Assembly (NCBI GenBank): GCA_904063045.1 | Contig: CAJFCJ010000012.1 | Location: forward strand, 1,054,001 to 1,118,000 | Reading direction: 5' to 3' | Length of the DNA: 64,000 bases | Source: Dimorphilus gyrociliatus | Taxonomy: Eukaryota > Annelida > Polychaeta > Dinophilidae | Translations under genes and position numbers: made by a program | Part shown: positions 37,227 through 50,111 of the stretch, one piece after another | Layout: each line of letters opens with the position of its first letter | How positions within the stretch are numbered: the first letter of the stretch is position 1 | The notes under the pieces: generated by a model | The model's input: the letters and a program-made list of their open reading frames with translations, nothing else | Told to the model about the DNA's origin: nothing | Database searches by the model: none

Positions 37227-39359
37227 TAAATATATTGTCTTTTCTCTTTCTGCATTTCCCTTTCCTTCTCTTTCAAGATAATTATTACTTTCTAAAATAT
37301 TAAATACTGTAAAAGTGTTTTAAACCATTATAATAAGCTTTTATTAAAATGTTAATAATTGTTTTATTCCGTTAATATATAAATATAATTTTATTAATAT
37401 TGTTTATATTGATGTTTCAATATGATAAAAATCATTAAAAAAGAGAAATTAATAAATAACGAATAAAGTAAAAATGTTTATTTTTCATATGGCCTACATA
37501 TTATGGTCAAAATAAAACAGTATAATATAAAAGTTATGAAAAAATGCTAAGGCAACTGCAAAGTGGACAATTGCTGTGGCAGCACCGCCTCGAGGTACAG
37601 TGGCGCCGTTTGACACTAATTGCCAAACTGATGCTACCCAGATGTGTCTGTAACGACTGGGTTATACTCGCTGCAATTTACAAATGCATTTCATTTTCCC
37701 TTTTTTTTATGGAGATAGAAGCTAAATATTTTGACGAATATTTCATACCATACTTATTTTATACATTAGTAATGAAATAAATAATAAAAACATTTTTTCT
37801 ATTTGGCCTAGTTAATAAAAAAAACTGCAACATCTACAAAACATAAATAAAAAAGATATGAAAATAAATATGTATTTTATTCGGAAAGAGAAATTTATTT
37901 GCTGTAAGAAAAAGGCGGTCACAGTTGGCGAGATCCGTTCGTACAAACAAAAAGTTTATTCGCGGTCAACCAAGCATGACATTGCAGTCAAAAGCGGCCT
38001 TGTTTGTCGTACGGATTTCCCTCTTCATAACTCAATTACCTCTCTCATTCCTTGATTGAATGGAGCACTATGTTTGCTTTGCTTCTCCTCTCAGCCCTTT
38101 TCTTTCCGCCCTCTAGATTATTCAAAATATAAGCGTGTTTTCTATATAATTTCGCTTATTTAATATATTGTTTTCAAGTGCTTATTCAGCTATTTGAAAA
38201 TTACCCGATATAAACATATAACGAGTAAATTTTTTCATATGTTGTTAAAATCCTGAAAGAGGAAATTAGGTCAAGTAATTCTCCAAGTACTACACAACTT
38301 ATTCCACAAGGTGAGGCGCAGCAGCAAATGGTGGGAAGAAAATTACAGGCTAAGCCGCTGGGGAAATCACTAAATACTCGATTTTCGTCAATGTTTACCT
38401 TCTGGCGGTACTTACACTTTTTGAATCACCATGATCGTATGGGTCATTTGCTAATTGAACGATTCAATAATTAAGCCTAAAAACAAAGTATAAATATACT
38501 GTATATTAAATATTCTAAACTCATAGAAATCGCATTTCAAAATTAGCAATTTTTTAGAGGTTTTTAAATTCCTTTAAATATTAAATAGAACTTTTATTAG
38601 AACAATAATCGTTTATCTAAATAATTAAAAATACTCACTGTATCTTATAAAAGAATAAAGAAATTCATAAATTTTTAACTAATTCGTATAATCTTTAATA
38701 TATTCAGTTAATGCAATAAAAAAGGTAATTTTCGCTTCGACGGTTAAGTTCAAGGCATTGAATCAAAAAAGTCGAAAAGTGCAACAGATGATCGTTGCCC
38801 AGCAAAAGTAGTTTGACAAACAAGCACTGTTGTAGGGTGGGCGGAATGCAAACGGCGCAGATGGAATAGTTGCTCTCTTCCCTGCCCTTTTGCCCTGTTT
38901 GAACGCTTTAATGTTTTGAAGTGAGCCGGTGACGTTTGCAGAACGTTATCTCGAGCGTGACGTTCTTTTGATTGACGAATAATCGAATGCATTTCTCACT
39001 CGAGCATGCCTTCATGCATTGATATACGGATTTATCCGAAATTTATTAGCCTACGAGATTCTTCTTCCTAAAAAGGGAAAGAAGAAAAAAGACGAATAGG
39101 GGTTTATACTGGCGCCGAAATGTGTCTTATCCTAGAAAACACTTTAATCAATCAATATAAGAAACGGTCTACAATAAGTCAAACCCATATGCATCTTGCA
39201 TTACGGATAACTATTGGCCCCTTTGTCTGTCAATCTAGCTCTGGAGGTTAGCGGCAAAGGGGTCTAAACCGTTGGAAGCAATAGAAGCGCTTAACGCCCT
39301 CTCTATTTAAGGTGATGCCGATGGCCACGCCCCCTATGGAATTGTGGGTATATGGCGCA

Positions 39360-39382
39360 TATAAAAATCAAGTTGCATTCAG
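39360..39382 (+). promoter_or_regulatory. Candidate Phox2 core promoter (TATA box plus initiator)
   Basis: TATAAAAA at 39360-39367, with an initiator-like TTCAGA at 39378-39383. A CACGCCCC box sits about 25 bases upstream of the TATA. The region is GC-richer than its surroundings and about 550 bp before the Phox2 ATG. A GTAGGT donor near 39538 and the AG immediately before ATG 39909 would allow a 5' UTR intron. Confidence 0.4.
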
Positions 39383-39908
39383 AATTGAATTATTGAATAA
39401 TTTCATTGCAGCCGGCAACCAAATTTAGTTGTAAGCAAAAATATTGCATTTCTGCTTGTGAATTCTTCTATATTTTCGCGCATATCTCGATAATTTAATT
39501 CCAGCGTATAACAGCGAACGATCGGCTAAAAAAGAAGGTAGGTATTGGCCTAGATTTTGTATAAGAAACAATTAGATTTTAGGTAATTTGATCTGATCTG
39601 CACCTTAGCGCCATGAGTACAACTAAATGTTCGCAATTGAATCGGACTGTGCATAATCGAATGTGCTTTAAAGCAATAAAAGATAACTCGATTTTCCAAA
39701 CCAACTTTTGACGGCAGTTTGCTTTTGACTAGCGTCAAAGATGCTTCTCTTTGTTCATCTTTTTTTAATTGTCTAAGTCAGAGTTAAGAAGATCCAATAG
39801 CTCTGCTCAGCTTTCAATTTGCGATAAAATTTCCCTCAGAAATTCTTAAGAAAAGCCCAGAATTTTTACTATAAGAAAGGAGCGATATTCTAAATATGAA
39901 TTTTACAG

Positions 39909-41541
39909 ATGGATTACGCAAACTACCTATCCAGCAGCAATCCTACAGCAAATGCAGCTGTAGCATGCTCTTTCAGCCAATGCTCTTTGGATGTTTCTTC
40001 TTCTCAAACTCCCCAGCTAACAGCACCATCAGCTTATTCGGACCTTCAACCCACTCATTGTCAAATGCCACCACCGACAGCCTATCGTTACAATCCAATG
40101 CATGGATTCCCTGCTCCGCCACCCACCGATACATGCACAATGATGGCTAGAAGAGAAGGTTCAAGCGTTGGAGCCGCTCAATTAGGTCACCATATGGGGC
40201 ACCAAGCAATGTTCGGTTCCCATCATGCCGCAGGTTAGTTTCCTCATTACGTAAAAATGCGCAATCCAATGCTCTCAAACTTATAATGAGGTCACTGTCG
40301 CGACGGGCGTCACGTGCATCTTAGACACCGAATACTCCCATACAAGAGTAGGCGTCACCTTTGCACGTGCACCAATTGTTGACAAGCGTCACTAATCGCA
40401 TTTAATAGCTGTTGTTTGTTTATTGACTCTGATCGCGACGTCCGCCGACGAGCGTCCAATGTCGTCTGCCAATCGGCAGCGTCGTCACGGCAAATGAATA
40501 TATCAAATTCGGTGGGGATAGCGTGAAATTCGAATGAGACGGCAATGAGAAAAAGAGTTTTCGATACGACTCCGTTGGGAGGGTACGCAGATACGCAGTA
40601 ATAGTTTCACATTTGGCGCTTTGTGTCCGTGAAATATTGATGCGCGTCTAACAGATAATTACTGTATTATTCTTTGCCCCTTTGTTCCCTATCACTTCAA
40701 AGGGCAATCACATTCTTTTTGCCCCGTATCACTTACGTTATTCGATATGATGATGTATGAAATGTTTGATTCCGTAAATTTAAACAACAAAATCGAGAAT
40801 GTTGCAGTATTTTATTCATTTTTCTATTAGCAGGTATTTCCCAGTACAAAATGTACGCCACTGCAACCGCCGCTGCTGCTGCAGCTCACGTAGCTCATGC
40901 CGGTCATAGCGGAAGTGGTTCGTCTGAGAAACGGAAGCAAAGACGAATCCGAACAACATTTACATCGGCTCAATTAAAAGAACTTGAGCGAGCCTTTGCG
41001 GAGACACATTACCCAGATATCTATACGAGAGAGGAGATAGCAATGAAAATTGACTTAACCGAAGCCCGTGTTCAAGTATATATATTTCCAATTTACATAA
41101 AATTAATCTCTTGTTTTTCCTAATAAATAAATTTATTCATTCATTTCATACTTTTATAAAATTATAGGTCTGGTTTCAAAATCGAAGGGCTAAATTTCGT
41201 AAAATGGAGAGGATCAAGCAACAAAGCCAATCGGTAACGAGCGGTAACAGTAATAAAGAACAACAGCAGTCGCCTTCTAAGGATGTTAAGAAAGAATCGA
41301 TAAATGGTAAGAGTAGAAAAGATAAATGTCTGCTTTTCTTTTAAAGGAAAAAGAAAACCTTTTATTTAATTAAACAGCCCTCTTTCTTTTTATAGGAACA
41401 ACAAAGTCACAAAATTCAGAACAATCTAAATGGTCATTACCATCAGATTCTAAATTGACTTCCAATCAATCTAACGTCCAGGGACCTTATTCGTCTTTGC
41501 TCTCTTCCACGCCATCTACTGACAGTTCTCAATACGATTAA
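39909..41541 (+). CDS. Phox2: Phox2-type paired-class homeodomain transcription factor (283 aa)
   Basis: Four exons: 39909-40233, 40834-41075, 41168-41306 and 41396-41541 (TAA); phases 1, 0 and 1 close. The N-terminus ([20 protein letters not shown]) matches the Phox2 start MDYSYLN, and RYNPMHGFP matches its short conserved box. Exon 2 has an Ala run and then the homeodomain (residues about 144-203): [45 protein letters not shown], then [12 protein letters not shown] in exon 3. The intron after homeodomain position 46 is the classic paired-class position, and residue 50 is Gln, as in Phox2. The C-terminus is Ser/Gln-rich and ends [18 protein letters not shown]; the long Ala tract of vertebrate PHOX2B is absent. 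Phox2 specifies visceral motor and autonomic-type neurons. A different frame at 39896 is a shadow. Confidence 0.95.
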
Positions 41542-43208
41542 GTCAATCAATACCTGTAACTTTATAATATATAAAGCATATGTATAATATCTATTTTTGT
41601 TTAAGTTGTGAAAAGAAAAAATGTTTATTTGTATGTATATTTAAATGTTTAAATAACTAACGTCTATTACATTTTGTTCCTATTTTACATCCTCTATAAA
41701 TAACTCTCTTTCTATCTTTCTCTTTCTTTATCTTACTAACTAAAATTTTCTTTCTCCTTTTAACACCCTTTTCTTATTTTCTCTCCCAAAAGAAACCACC
41801 ACCATGTTTATTTTGCCTTTGTTTATTATTTTTATTCGTTGTATTAAGATCAGTATTAATTTTAGTGTTTGTGTTATTTTGTGCCAATTTTTAAGTATTA
41901 TGAAAAATTAACATTCCACTATTCGAAGCTTTTAAAAAAATGACAAAAAATGACGTCTTCCATTTTTTTTTCTTTGCAGAATACAGAAAAAGTCATTATT
42001 TTCATCGAACACATTTCCATATTTTCTTTTATTAGAAAAGTAGAACAAAACTAAAAATAAGAGGGGAAAAATAGAAAAAAAAAGTAAAAGACAATAAATG
42101 TAAGTGCCAATAAATTATGCAGGAATAAATTGAATTAGGATTTTAAAACAGTCTTATATCGCTATTTTATTCTCTCTTTGTTATATTTTAGCTTAACTAG
42201 AGGATCATATGATATTTCTAGTCCTGTTTTGTAGCTACTTGTTATTGTCCTTTGGTTGGGTGACTTTAAAAAATTCGAGTTCTTTTATATTCTTTTTTTT
42301 CTATATAATAGACATGCAAATAGTTAATTTAATAATAAAGTAAGACAGGAGTATTGAACTGTCAAAGAGTATGTAACAGGAGTAAAAAAAAGTCTTTTTA
42401 TGATATGAATAAATGAATAAAACGCAAATTGAAAAGGTAAGGATAGAGTGGGTGGAGATAGATAGACTAGGGAATAAAAGGGAAAAAAGAAGGAAGGCGG
42501 GAGGCTAAAGAAGATTTATTCGTGTACTTTCATTTTCATATGAAAAGAATTTTACAAGAGGTTAAACCTTTCTTATTTAAAAATATAAATTATTTTTTTC
42601 AATTTCACTTTTTACTCTCCTTAAACAAATATATGTAATAAAAGGTATAGGAATTACATTGACCTAGCTGTTTTACCATTCTAGACCTAATTAGCACTAC
42701 TGAAGAGAATTGTTTATCTAAGGCGATACTCTTTTAATTTCTCACTCAAACTCAATCCCTGATTAAGGTAAAAGCTTGAATTTCTAGATAAATATATTTC
42801 TTTTTACATTCTCCAGAAAAGAGTGGAAAGAGGAAAGAAAGACTATTGTATAATATAACAAGAAAGGTGGATAGAAGAGCCATCTGTCGGACTATGAAGG
42901 TTTCAATAGGAAATGTTGTTGAAAAGAAATCATTGAGGACCACATGCTGTTAAATCTATTAAGTTTATTCAGAATAGGACATTTTTTTGACGTAGCTTGT
43001 TATATCTGACAAAATTATAGTCGAGGGCGGTGGTATGCAATTAAACTATGGTCTACATTGTAGACTAAGCTCTAAATAATGGTTTAATTTTATTGCATTA
43101 AGAATTAAGCAAATGGGGTTTTTGCTCTTACTCTATCAATCCAATTAACGTTTTCTTTCTTTAAATACCTTTAAAATTATTTGTAAATAAATAAGCCAGT
43201 TATTGGAC

Positions 43209-43227
43209 AGAGAGAGAGAGAGAGAGA
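43209..43227. repeat. (AG)n microsatellite
   Basis: An uninterrupted AG run of about 19 bases in intergenic DNA. Confidence 0.85.
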
Positions 43228-45044
43228 ATACGATTATATATTAATATTTCTAATTGTTAAAGCATTTGTCATTGAAAAGAAATTTCACGCCAAAATATTT
43301 TATTATCGTTTATCTTTTATTCAAGTACAAAGAGAATATTTATATATTTATTTAACGTTACGATTTACTATTTATTTTTAAATAAAATTCTCTTAAATTC
43401 ACGTAGATAGATCATTTCTTAACCGTTACTCTATACTATTATATACTAATATAAATATAAATGAATGTAACACAACGTTTACCGCCATCTATCGGATTAT
43501 TATGCCTATACTAAACAAATATTAACTTATTGGTCTAGAAAGAATAGTATTAAGGATTAGTCTAGTGTATGATTTCTAAATCGAGCGAACGATACGCTGT
43601 TGCCTTATTATAAAGCCTACTCAAAATCTATTAGGTCTAAGGTTATAAAGCGGAGAATTTTTTTCTTAAATTGTTGAATGCGATAAGTATCTGATACGCA
43701 TTGAACGAAAGATGAATAGAATTGAGTAATCAAAATCTAAACAACCAACTAAATCACTCATTGAACCAATTAAAGCCAATTAACAGGTAGATTATTTACA
43801 AGAAAAAGGTGGGCGGAGTTAGCAAAGAGAATTGTCAATGAACCAATGTAGTTTTTGTTGACTAAATGAATAAAATTAGTCGAGACCCTGGAAATTCGAC
43901 CAAGCGCTCTATGTTAAATTGCCGTTATGGCTTAAGACTACTTTTTAAAATAAATATTTCCGTCTAAAATAGTTTTTCAAATTTAGTTAGTGTAAAAGCT
44001 TGACACCATAAACTTCCGGTCTCAATCTCGTCCACTATTATAATAGATGGCGTTGTTTGCTTTAATTGTTTGCTAAACATAAAAATTACTTTGTAATAAA
44101 CTTAGTCGCACCATACAATATAACAATTCCCTGTTGGGTAGTAAAGAAAAACTGATTGAAAGATAATGCGTCAAATAGTTTAACTATCTTGTAATACAAA
44201 CACGACTCTTTGGTAGGCCGTGCGGCTTTCTATTCTTCTCTTTCTTTCTTCTTCTCATCTATTCAATCTTTTTTGCGCGCGAAAATTAATTAAGCTACTC
44301 GACGCTTCGTGCGTGCAAGCGGCCGAAAAGGAATGCGCGGAAACTTTATAGCGTCAATTCAGCTACAAATAAAAAGTTATTACTATATGAAATATTAACG
44401 ATTTGCCGGTTTCTTCAAAGAAAGAAAAAAGTAGGAGGAGTCTACTGGTACGTCTAACGTTGTCGAGCCGATGGCAAGAAAGTGATAGCAGTCTGTAATC
44501 ATGCGGCCAGCCGCTTTTCGGCACCTGTTTTCGCCCTCTTTTTCCAATCGAAGATGATTATATGGACAATCGGCAACTATTTGTCGTACATTGTTCTGTG
44601 CTTGAAAAAGCCACATTCTGCACGCATCAAATGCTTGACGACGCATGAAAGAACTCGACTCGGTAGCTCAATAGAGGCCTGACTCCGTTCCACAAAGACT
44701 CTCACCACGACCTAGTCGAATTAATTTGTCGCCTAAATAGGCCGACTTAGCGTGCGTTATATATTGTATATATTTTGTAAATTTCTCCTAAGGGATCGTT
44801 TTTTTTGACAACGCTGAACAGATGCCCGACGTATAGGTTATATAGAAATCTCTGTTGCTTTCGAAATTTAGATTCCTTTCGAACAGGTGGACTTGCCGCG
44901 CTGCCTAGTTCGGGCCACTGATTTTGTTACGTCACTAATTGAAGACAGCGTTGAAATTTCCCCCTATCAGAGCTCCTACGCATATAGTGCAAGGCCAATA
45001 TGTCGACGAAATGTGTCCTATTCAAATTGTGGACAATAGCGGCG

Positions 45045-45061
45045 AAGTCAATTCAAAGTCA
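45045..45061 (+). promoter_or_regulatory. Direct repeat of the tailless/TLX half-site AAGTCA
   Basis: AAGTCA-ATTCA-AAGTCA: two copies of the NR2E1 half-site with a 5-base spacer, about 350 bases upstream of the ATG of a tailless-type gene. Tailless/TLX proteins bind AAGTCA, so self- or cross-regulation by the two neighbouring genes is conceivable. The six-base motif alone is common by chance. Confidence 0.3.
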
Positions 45062-45410
45062 CAATTGAATAAGACCTCTTTTTTAATATAAGCCATTCAC
45101 AATTCGATCGAAAAAGTCGATTGAACGGCATATACGTCGTTTGGGGCGATCCGAACGGTACTTTTCGTTATGCGGCTCGCGTATAACGGACAATGAACAG
45201 AATGAAGAACGTATAGAATGGAAGAGTCAATTAACACGTCGTCATATATTGTGTAAAGTAAACAGGCTATACAACTACTGACGGTGGCAGTGAATGTATT
45301 GAAGGGCACAGCAGGAAAGAAGGCGCCCTGCACAACACTCGGCCAATCGGCGTTCGAATATCGAGCTACTATTATTCGAAAAGTTTCGAGTCAGTCATGT
45401 TGCACTGCAG

Positions 45411-48400
45411 ATGACAACAGTGATGAACACGCAACCAACTTCAAGTAAGTTTAACTTTATTCTTTGTATTATAGTGTTCAATTCATCCGAGTCTATTCAA
45501 TATCTTCTTTTAAAAAAAAATCTATTTATCCATTTATGTGACAGAGGCTGTCGCCTTTTCACTTATATATTTAAATATATATATATATATATATAAGCTG
45601 TGAATATTTATAAAAAATAAGCAATATGGTGTCTCCGGTTTATAGATAGTTGTTGGTGAGAGAGTTAAAGCTGAACTAGATTTGATATTTATGAATATTA
45701 ATATACAAATATTAAAATACAACTTCTCGATTTAGTCAATCAGTCAATCAGTCAATCGGTCAGTTTATCTGTTTCCTATTATCCAGAGTATTAAGCTCTA
45801 TAATGTCGCTCATCGCCCGATCGTGATCATTTCAAAGTAACCTTCTATTTGCTTACCGATTTTCGTCTATGTAATCGCGATCTTTATAGTCAAACTAGTA
45901 GTTCGATTAGGTGCGAAACATTCTATACACTACGTTGAGTTATAGGATTAAAATCACCATATTTCTTTTTTTTTCTGTCCTTTTATTTATTTCGCTAATA
46001 GACTTTTAATAGACTGACCGACCGACTTCCGATTCTGTATAGCGTGCCATTGGCAAATTAATCTCGTCTGAAAAGACTGCCTCTCTCTTCGAAGATTAAT
46101 TTATGTTTTTGTGTTGAGCAATTTGTCATTCGTTCTATTCAAAGCTTTTGAAAGCAGCAAACCGTTTTATATATAATCGTGTGTTTATTACTTAATACCG
46201 GCGGTCGTTTAGGTCAACAAGTATTACACGGAAGAATATCTAAACTGACTATAATATATTATGTAGAAAAATTTGTTTCGTTCCGATCGAATTACCAAGT
46301 CAAATACTAGATCGTGAGAACTATATTGTTGAATTGTAGCTATTTTATACGACGAAGGAAAAAATAGTCTTTACTTCAAGGGCCTGTTCCACTATAACGC
46401 GCGTTTAATATGTGTGTAAGAAAGGCGCCAACTCACTTGGATATATAGGCCCATAGATGGACGCGAATGGGACGTGTTGTATACAAACGGTGAATTTATT
46501 GACACGGCAGTAAAGTGGGAACAGTTTTTTTTGTCAAATTCACGCGTTATATGAAAAGCGAAGGATTTTCTCTTTTTATTGTTTAATTTGTTTATCATCT
46601 CCTATTATTCTACAAATATTTTTTCTAAGAATGTTAAAATATGGAGGAGAGAAAGAGAAAGCGCGCGTAAAAAAAGTAAGGAAAGCTCCAGTGGTGTTCA
46701 ATTTCGGAGAGAAGGGCAGTTTCGCGTTTCGAAAGTTGGTAACAAAGGTGCCTTATGATTACGGAGGGTAGGATAAGGTGCAGATGGCGGATGCGTGTAG
46801 AAGGCGAAAGTGAATCTGTTACACAACAGTCGCCTAGAAAAAATTGACGGCTCAAATGAGAAACATTTAGCACGAGATAATTTCCTGAAAGCGAAAGGTT
46901 CTTGTATGAACAAGCCATGCATTTTTAAATGAGAAAAGGCGCGCGCAGGTGGGCGGTGCCTTTGTGACGACGTCGCTCACTACCGGTACCTGCATTAATT
47001 ATGGAGACGCTCGTAATTAACTCAACTAGTAATTGAGTGTACTGTCAGCGGCGTCACGAAAGCGTCGAAAGTAACTGACGTAACTATTGTCGTGATTTGC
47101 TACGACGTCTCCTGTGACGTCCACTTACGGCGTTCGGTGACAGTTGGCCGATGCATCTTCCCACTATTGCATCATAGTCCGTAATTGTAGAGTTAATGAA
47201 AAAGTGTCAGCGTGAGTTATGGAGTTTTCGCCATGCTAGATGGCGTAAAAAATTTGAATTTAAATAACCATTAAGAATTCTTTAATGAGGGGGGGTAACC
47301 TAGAGGGGGTGGGTGGCGATTCTAGGTTTGCTTTCTTGCATGGATTTTTTCGTACCAGAACATCAAAGCATGTCGAATGTAATTGAAAACGTGCTGGAAC
47401 GGAACAAATTCATATCGTCTGTTTTCTTTTCGCAACTCGGTTTTTACTCGACAGTTTACCTAAAATTTCCAAAAGCGTCTAAATATTTGCCTAACACGTT
47501 CAGGTCGAATCCTTTTGGATGTTCCGTGCAAAGTTTGTCGTGATCACTCCAGCGGAAAGCATTACGGAATTTACGCATGTGACGGGTGAGTATATTACGG
47601 TTATACAGATAAAAAATCACGTGACATTCCATTGTGTCAGCTGACGTCATAATTAGTATTATTTTTTTTTGCAGGTGTGCCGGATTTTTTAAGGTGAGTT
47701 TCAATATATACTTGATGGTCAAAATCTAGGTCAAAATGCCCACTTCTCACAGCGCTCCATTCGACGCAATCGCCAATATGTATGTAAATCAAAAAGTCAG
47801 GGCGAATGCCCAGTTGATAAAACTCATAGGAACCAATGCAGAGCTTGCCGATTACGAAAATGCCTAGAAGCCGGTATGAATAAAGATGGTAAGTAAACTT
47901 TAAACTTTAATTTTATTTATTCATTATTTATTACGGGAAAGTTAAATATGGCAAACAAAAAAGCTGAAAAGTATACTATGTATCCGAGTTATTTACAGAT
48001 ATATTAATAGCTTTTAAAGAGCAAATATATAACAAGTATATATTAGAAAAAGTGTAATAAAGCAAGAGTGTAGACTATATACGTAGTATAAATATATAGC
48101 TTTATAGATATATTTAAATATATATTTAGTCATAGTCTTTATAAATATGAATGTGCTAAAAACGACAAAAGTGCTTTTCACACAATCAAAAATCGCGGTC
48201 GGTTAAACCAAAAAAAAAAATTAAAGAGCTATGGGAACTGATCGCGCGAGACGATTTTATTATACTGTCGAAAAAAGATTAAGTAGTTAATTGATTGTTA
48301 GGTTAGACGAACGTTCGATTCGTTCGACCGTTTAATTCGCCTAACGATTGCCTAAAGGCGTTTAAACCGAACAGTATAGATAAGCATCATTACATGCGTA

Positions 48401-50111
48401 TTGAAATCGCCTTTATAGAAAAAAAGGGAATTTGTAGGCCTTTCACTTCGTTTAGGTGCGCATGCTCATCTCAAGTTGCACTGGATCTACAAAGCATTTT
48501 TACGCCTCATTAGTATTCAATGTAGTCTTCATCGTCTATATAAACATACCAAGACTCATTATAGCCGAATGAGGTCTTGTGTCAGTCTTGTTGATCGCGT
48601 TAGGGGGCGCTTGTTACAATCAAAGTGAAAATTATTTGCTTCAGTTTGAGTTATATTTATAAATATGTACAAATAAGCTTCGGTAAATTTCTATTAATAG
48701 CTTTGAAAGAGAAATGTTACTTTTTGGTCTTGAGAATGCGCGTGTGCTGCTAAATTAAAAAAAGTGTACAATAGCTGTATGGTCTTTTTATCGAGACGCT
48801 TCATCTTTAGTATGTCAATAGTGACGCGATGAGAAGACGCAAGTGTTCGATGCTATCAGACAACTTGTATTAATGTCATTTGCATATTAGTGACGGTTGA
48901 ATGCTTTGATTGAACGCCAGCGTGTTGATCAATGGAACGAATGTTGTGATTAGAGGAATTTCGAAACGCCGCTGCCAATTTGTGTGGAAAATACGCTCCA
49001 GATTCACTGCGCTGATTTGTCTACTCTACAATTCCTAATTGCTCTCGCGCTAACGCTCACCTTTCACACTAAGTCGCCAGGTGCTAGGTGGAGCCATAGG
49101 CACCAAACGCCCTTCGATACGCTAATCATTCAAGCGTCTTGACCTTTTGCAGCTGTACAACATGAACGAGGACCTCGTAATTCAACTATACGCCGTCAGA
49201 TGGCTCTCTATGTTAAAGAAAAGGCCGAAGCAACAACTAGGGTTCTTCCGCCGAGTGCTCCTGCACCTCCTATTCCAACTTTGTCGGCGGCTTCTCCTGT
49301 TCCAATTACGCCCATGTCGCAACCGGCCCTTTTATCTGCAGCCATACATTCGGGAATGCTAATTCCGCAACGATATCCTCCAGAACTGATTACGGCAGCC
49401 TATTTAGCCAATCCGGAGGCTGTTTGCGAAACGGCGGCTAGACTCCTCTTTATGTCAGTTAAATGGGTAAAAAATGTGCCAGCGTTCGTTGGTCTTGCAT
49501 TTAAAGATCAAGTAACGCTCCTCGAGGAAGGTTGGAGGGAATTATTTGTTTTAGGCGCTGCTCAGTTCCTTATGCCAGTTGATCCTCAATCTTTATTAGC
49601 CACGTCACCCCTTTCCCGTGAAGATGGTTCATCATCCGAAGCTTTCAATCAATTATCAAGCGAATTAAAATCATTGAAGGAGATTATTGACAAATTAAAA
49701 GCAATGCAAGTTGACCAAACTGAATATGCTTGTTTAAAAGGCGTCGCTCTTTTCAAAACTTGTAAGTGTATACTATTCGAACGTTTTTAATACGTAAAGT
49801 GTTTTACGTCACCTTATATAAATTATAATACCCGATTATACTCTCACTTCGCAGCTATTGAAGAAGGTCGGTCGCTTCTTGATGTTCCTTCGATTGCCTC
49901 TTTGCAAGATCAGGCTCAACTCACCCTTAATAAGTATATTCAAACCGCCTATCCTACTCAACCGTCTCGATTCGGTAAGCTTCTCCTACTCTTACCAAAT
50001 CTGAAGAATGTATCTTGCACCACCATCGAACAAGTCTTCTTTAAAAGAACAATCGGAGCCGTGTCTATGGAGAAAATTATTATAGATATGTACAAATCAC
50101 CGGACTTTTAA
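45411..50111 (+). CDS. tll: Tailless/NR2E1-type orphan nuclear receptor, copy 1 (378 aa)
   Basis: Six exons: 45411-45444, 47504-47585, 47675-47693 (19-nt microexon), 47753-47888, 49153-49761 and 49855-50111; phases close throughout. DNA-binding domain at residues about 20-82: [21 protein letters not shown]-box CDGCAG, then [15 protein letters not shown] and [20 protein letters not shown]. The D-box loop between Cys56 and Cys64 has seven residues instead of the usual five, typical of tailless/TLX. Next comes [19 protein letters not shown], a short variable hinge, and a ligand-binding domain with [37 protein letters not shown] and [19 protein letters not shown]. It ends at the AF-2-like DMYKSPDF, as in TLX. 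The family acts mainly as a repressor in head and eye patterning and neural stem cells. Introns 1 and 4 are large (2.1 and 1.3 kb) and may be regulatory. ATG 45411 directly follows an AG. Confidence 0.95.
45734..45766. repeat. Short 8-bp tandem repeat (AGTCAATC)
   Basis: Three perfect AGTCAATC units and a degenerate fourth in intron 1 of the first tailless-type gene. Confidence 0.8.
46938..47160 (+). promoter_or_regulatory. Candidate intronic enhancer of the first tailless-type gene
   Basis: A GC-richer block in an otherwise AT-rich 2.1 kb first intron. It packs a CAGGTG E-box, several homeodomain-type cores (TTAATTA, TAATTAA, AGTAATTGA) and repeated ACGTC/TGACGT CRE-like cores into about 220 bp. 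The density of motifs suggests a control element, but no conservation test was possible. Confidence 0.35.

Larger units (their letters stand above)
27889..39359. other. 11.5 kb gene-free region between TMEM151 and Phox2
   Basis: No ORF here looks like a protein, and no tRNA or rRNA was recognised. Most of it is AT-rich, but GC-richer patches stand out: about 28570-28760 (with CAGCTG), 29200-29560, 30600-30800, 31220-31320, 37540-37690, 37900-38060, 38300-38460 and 38740-39350. TMEM151 and Phox2 diverge here, so it holds both promoters. Phox2 is a tightly regulated neuronal gene, and these patches are candidate enhancers by inference only. Confidence 0.45.
41542..45410. other. Intergenic between Phox2 and the first tailless-type gene
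   Basis: The first kb is AT-rich and likely Phox2 3' UTR (several AATAAA hexamers, for example in AATAAATG near 42095). From about 44240 to 45400 the sequence is GC-richer, with E-box, homeodomain-type and AAGTCA motifs, consistent with the promoter and enhancers of the downstream gene. Small ORFs here (for example 44395-44646 on the minus strand) show no family features. Confidence 0.45.

Noticed and set aside
38750-38992. 80-codon minus-strand ORF upstream of Phox2.
   Set aside because: No domain or splice support. Better explained as a GC-richer, possibly regulatory patch.
44395-44646. 83-codon minus-strand ORF upstream of tailless copy 1.
   Set aside because: No family features, and it lies in a GC-richer region likely to be regulatory. 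The length is within chance for that composition.
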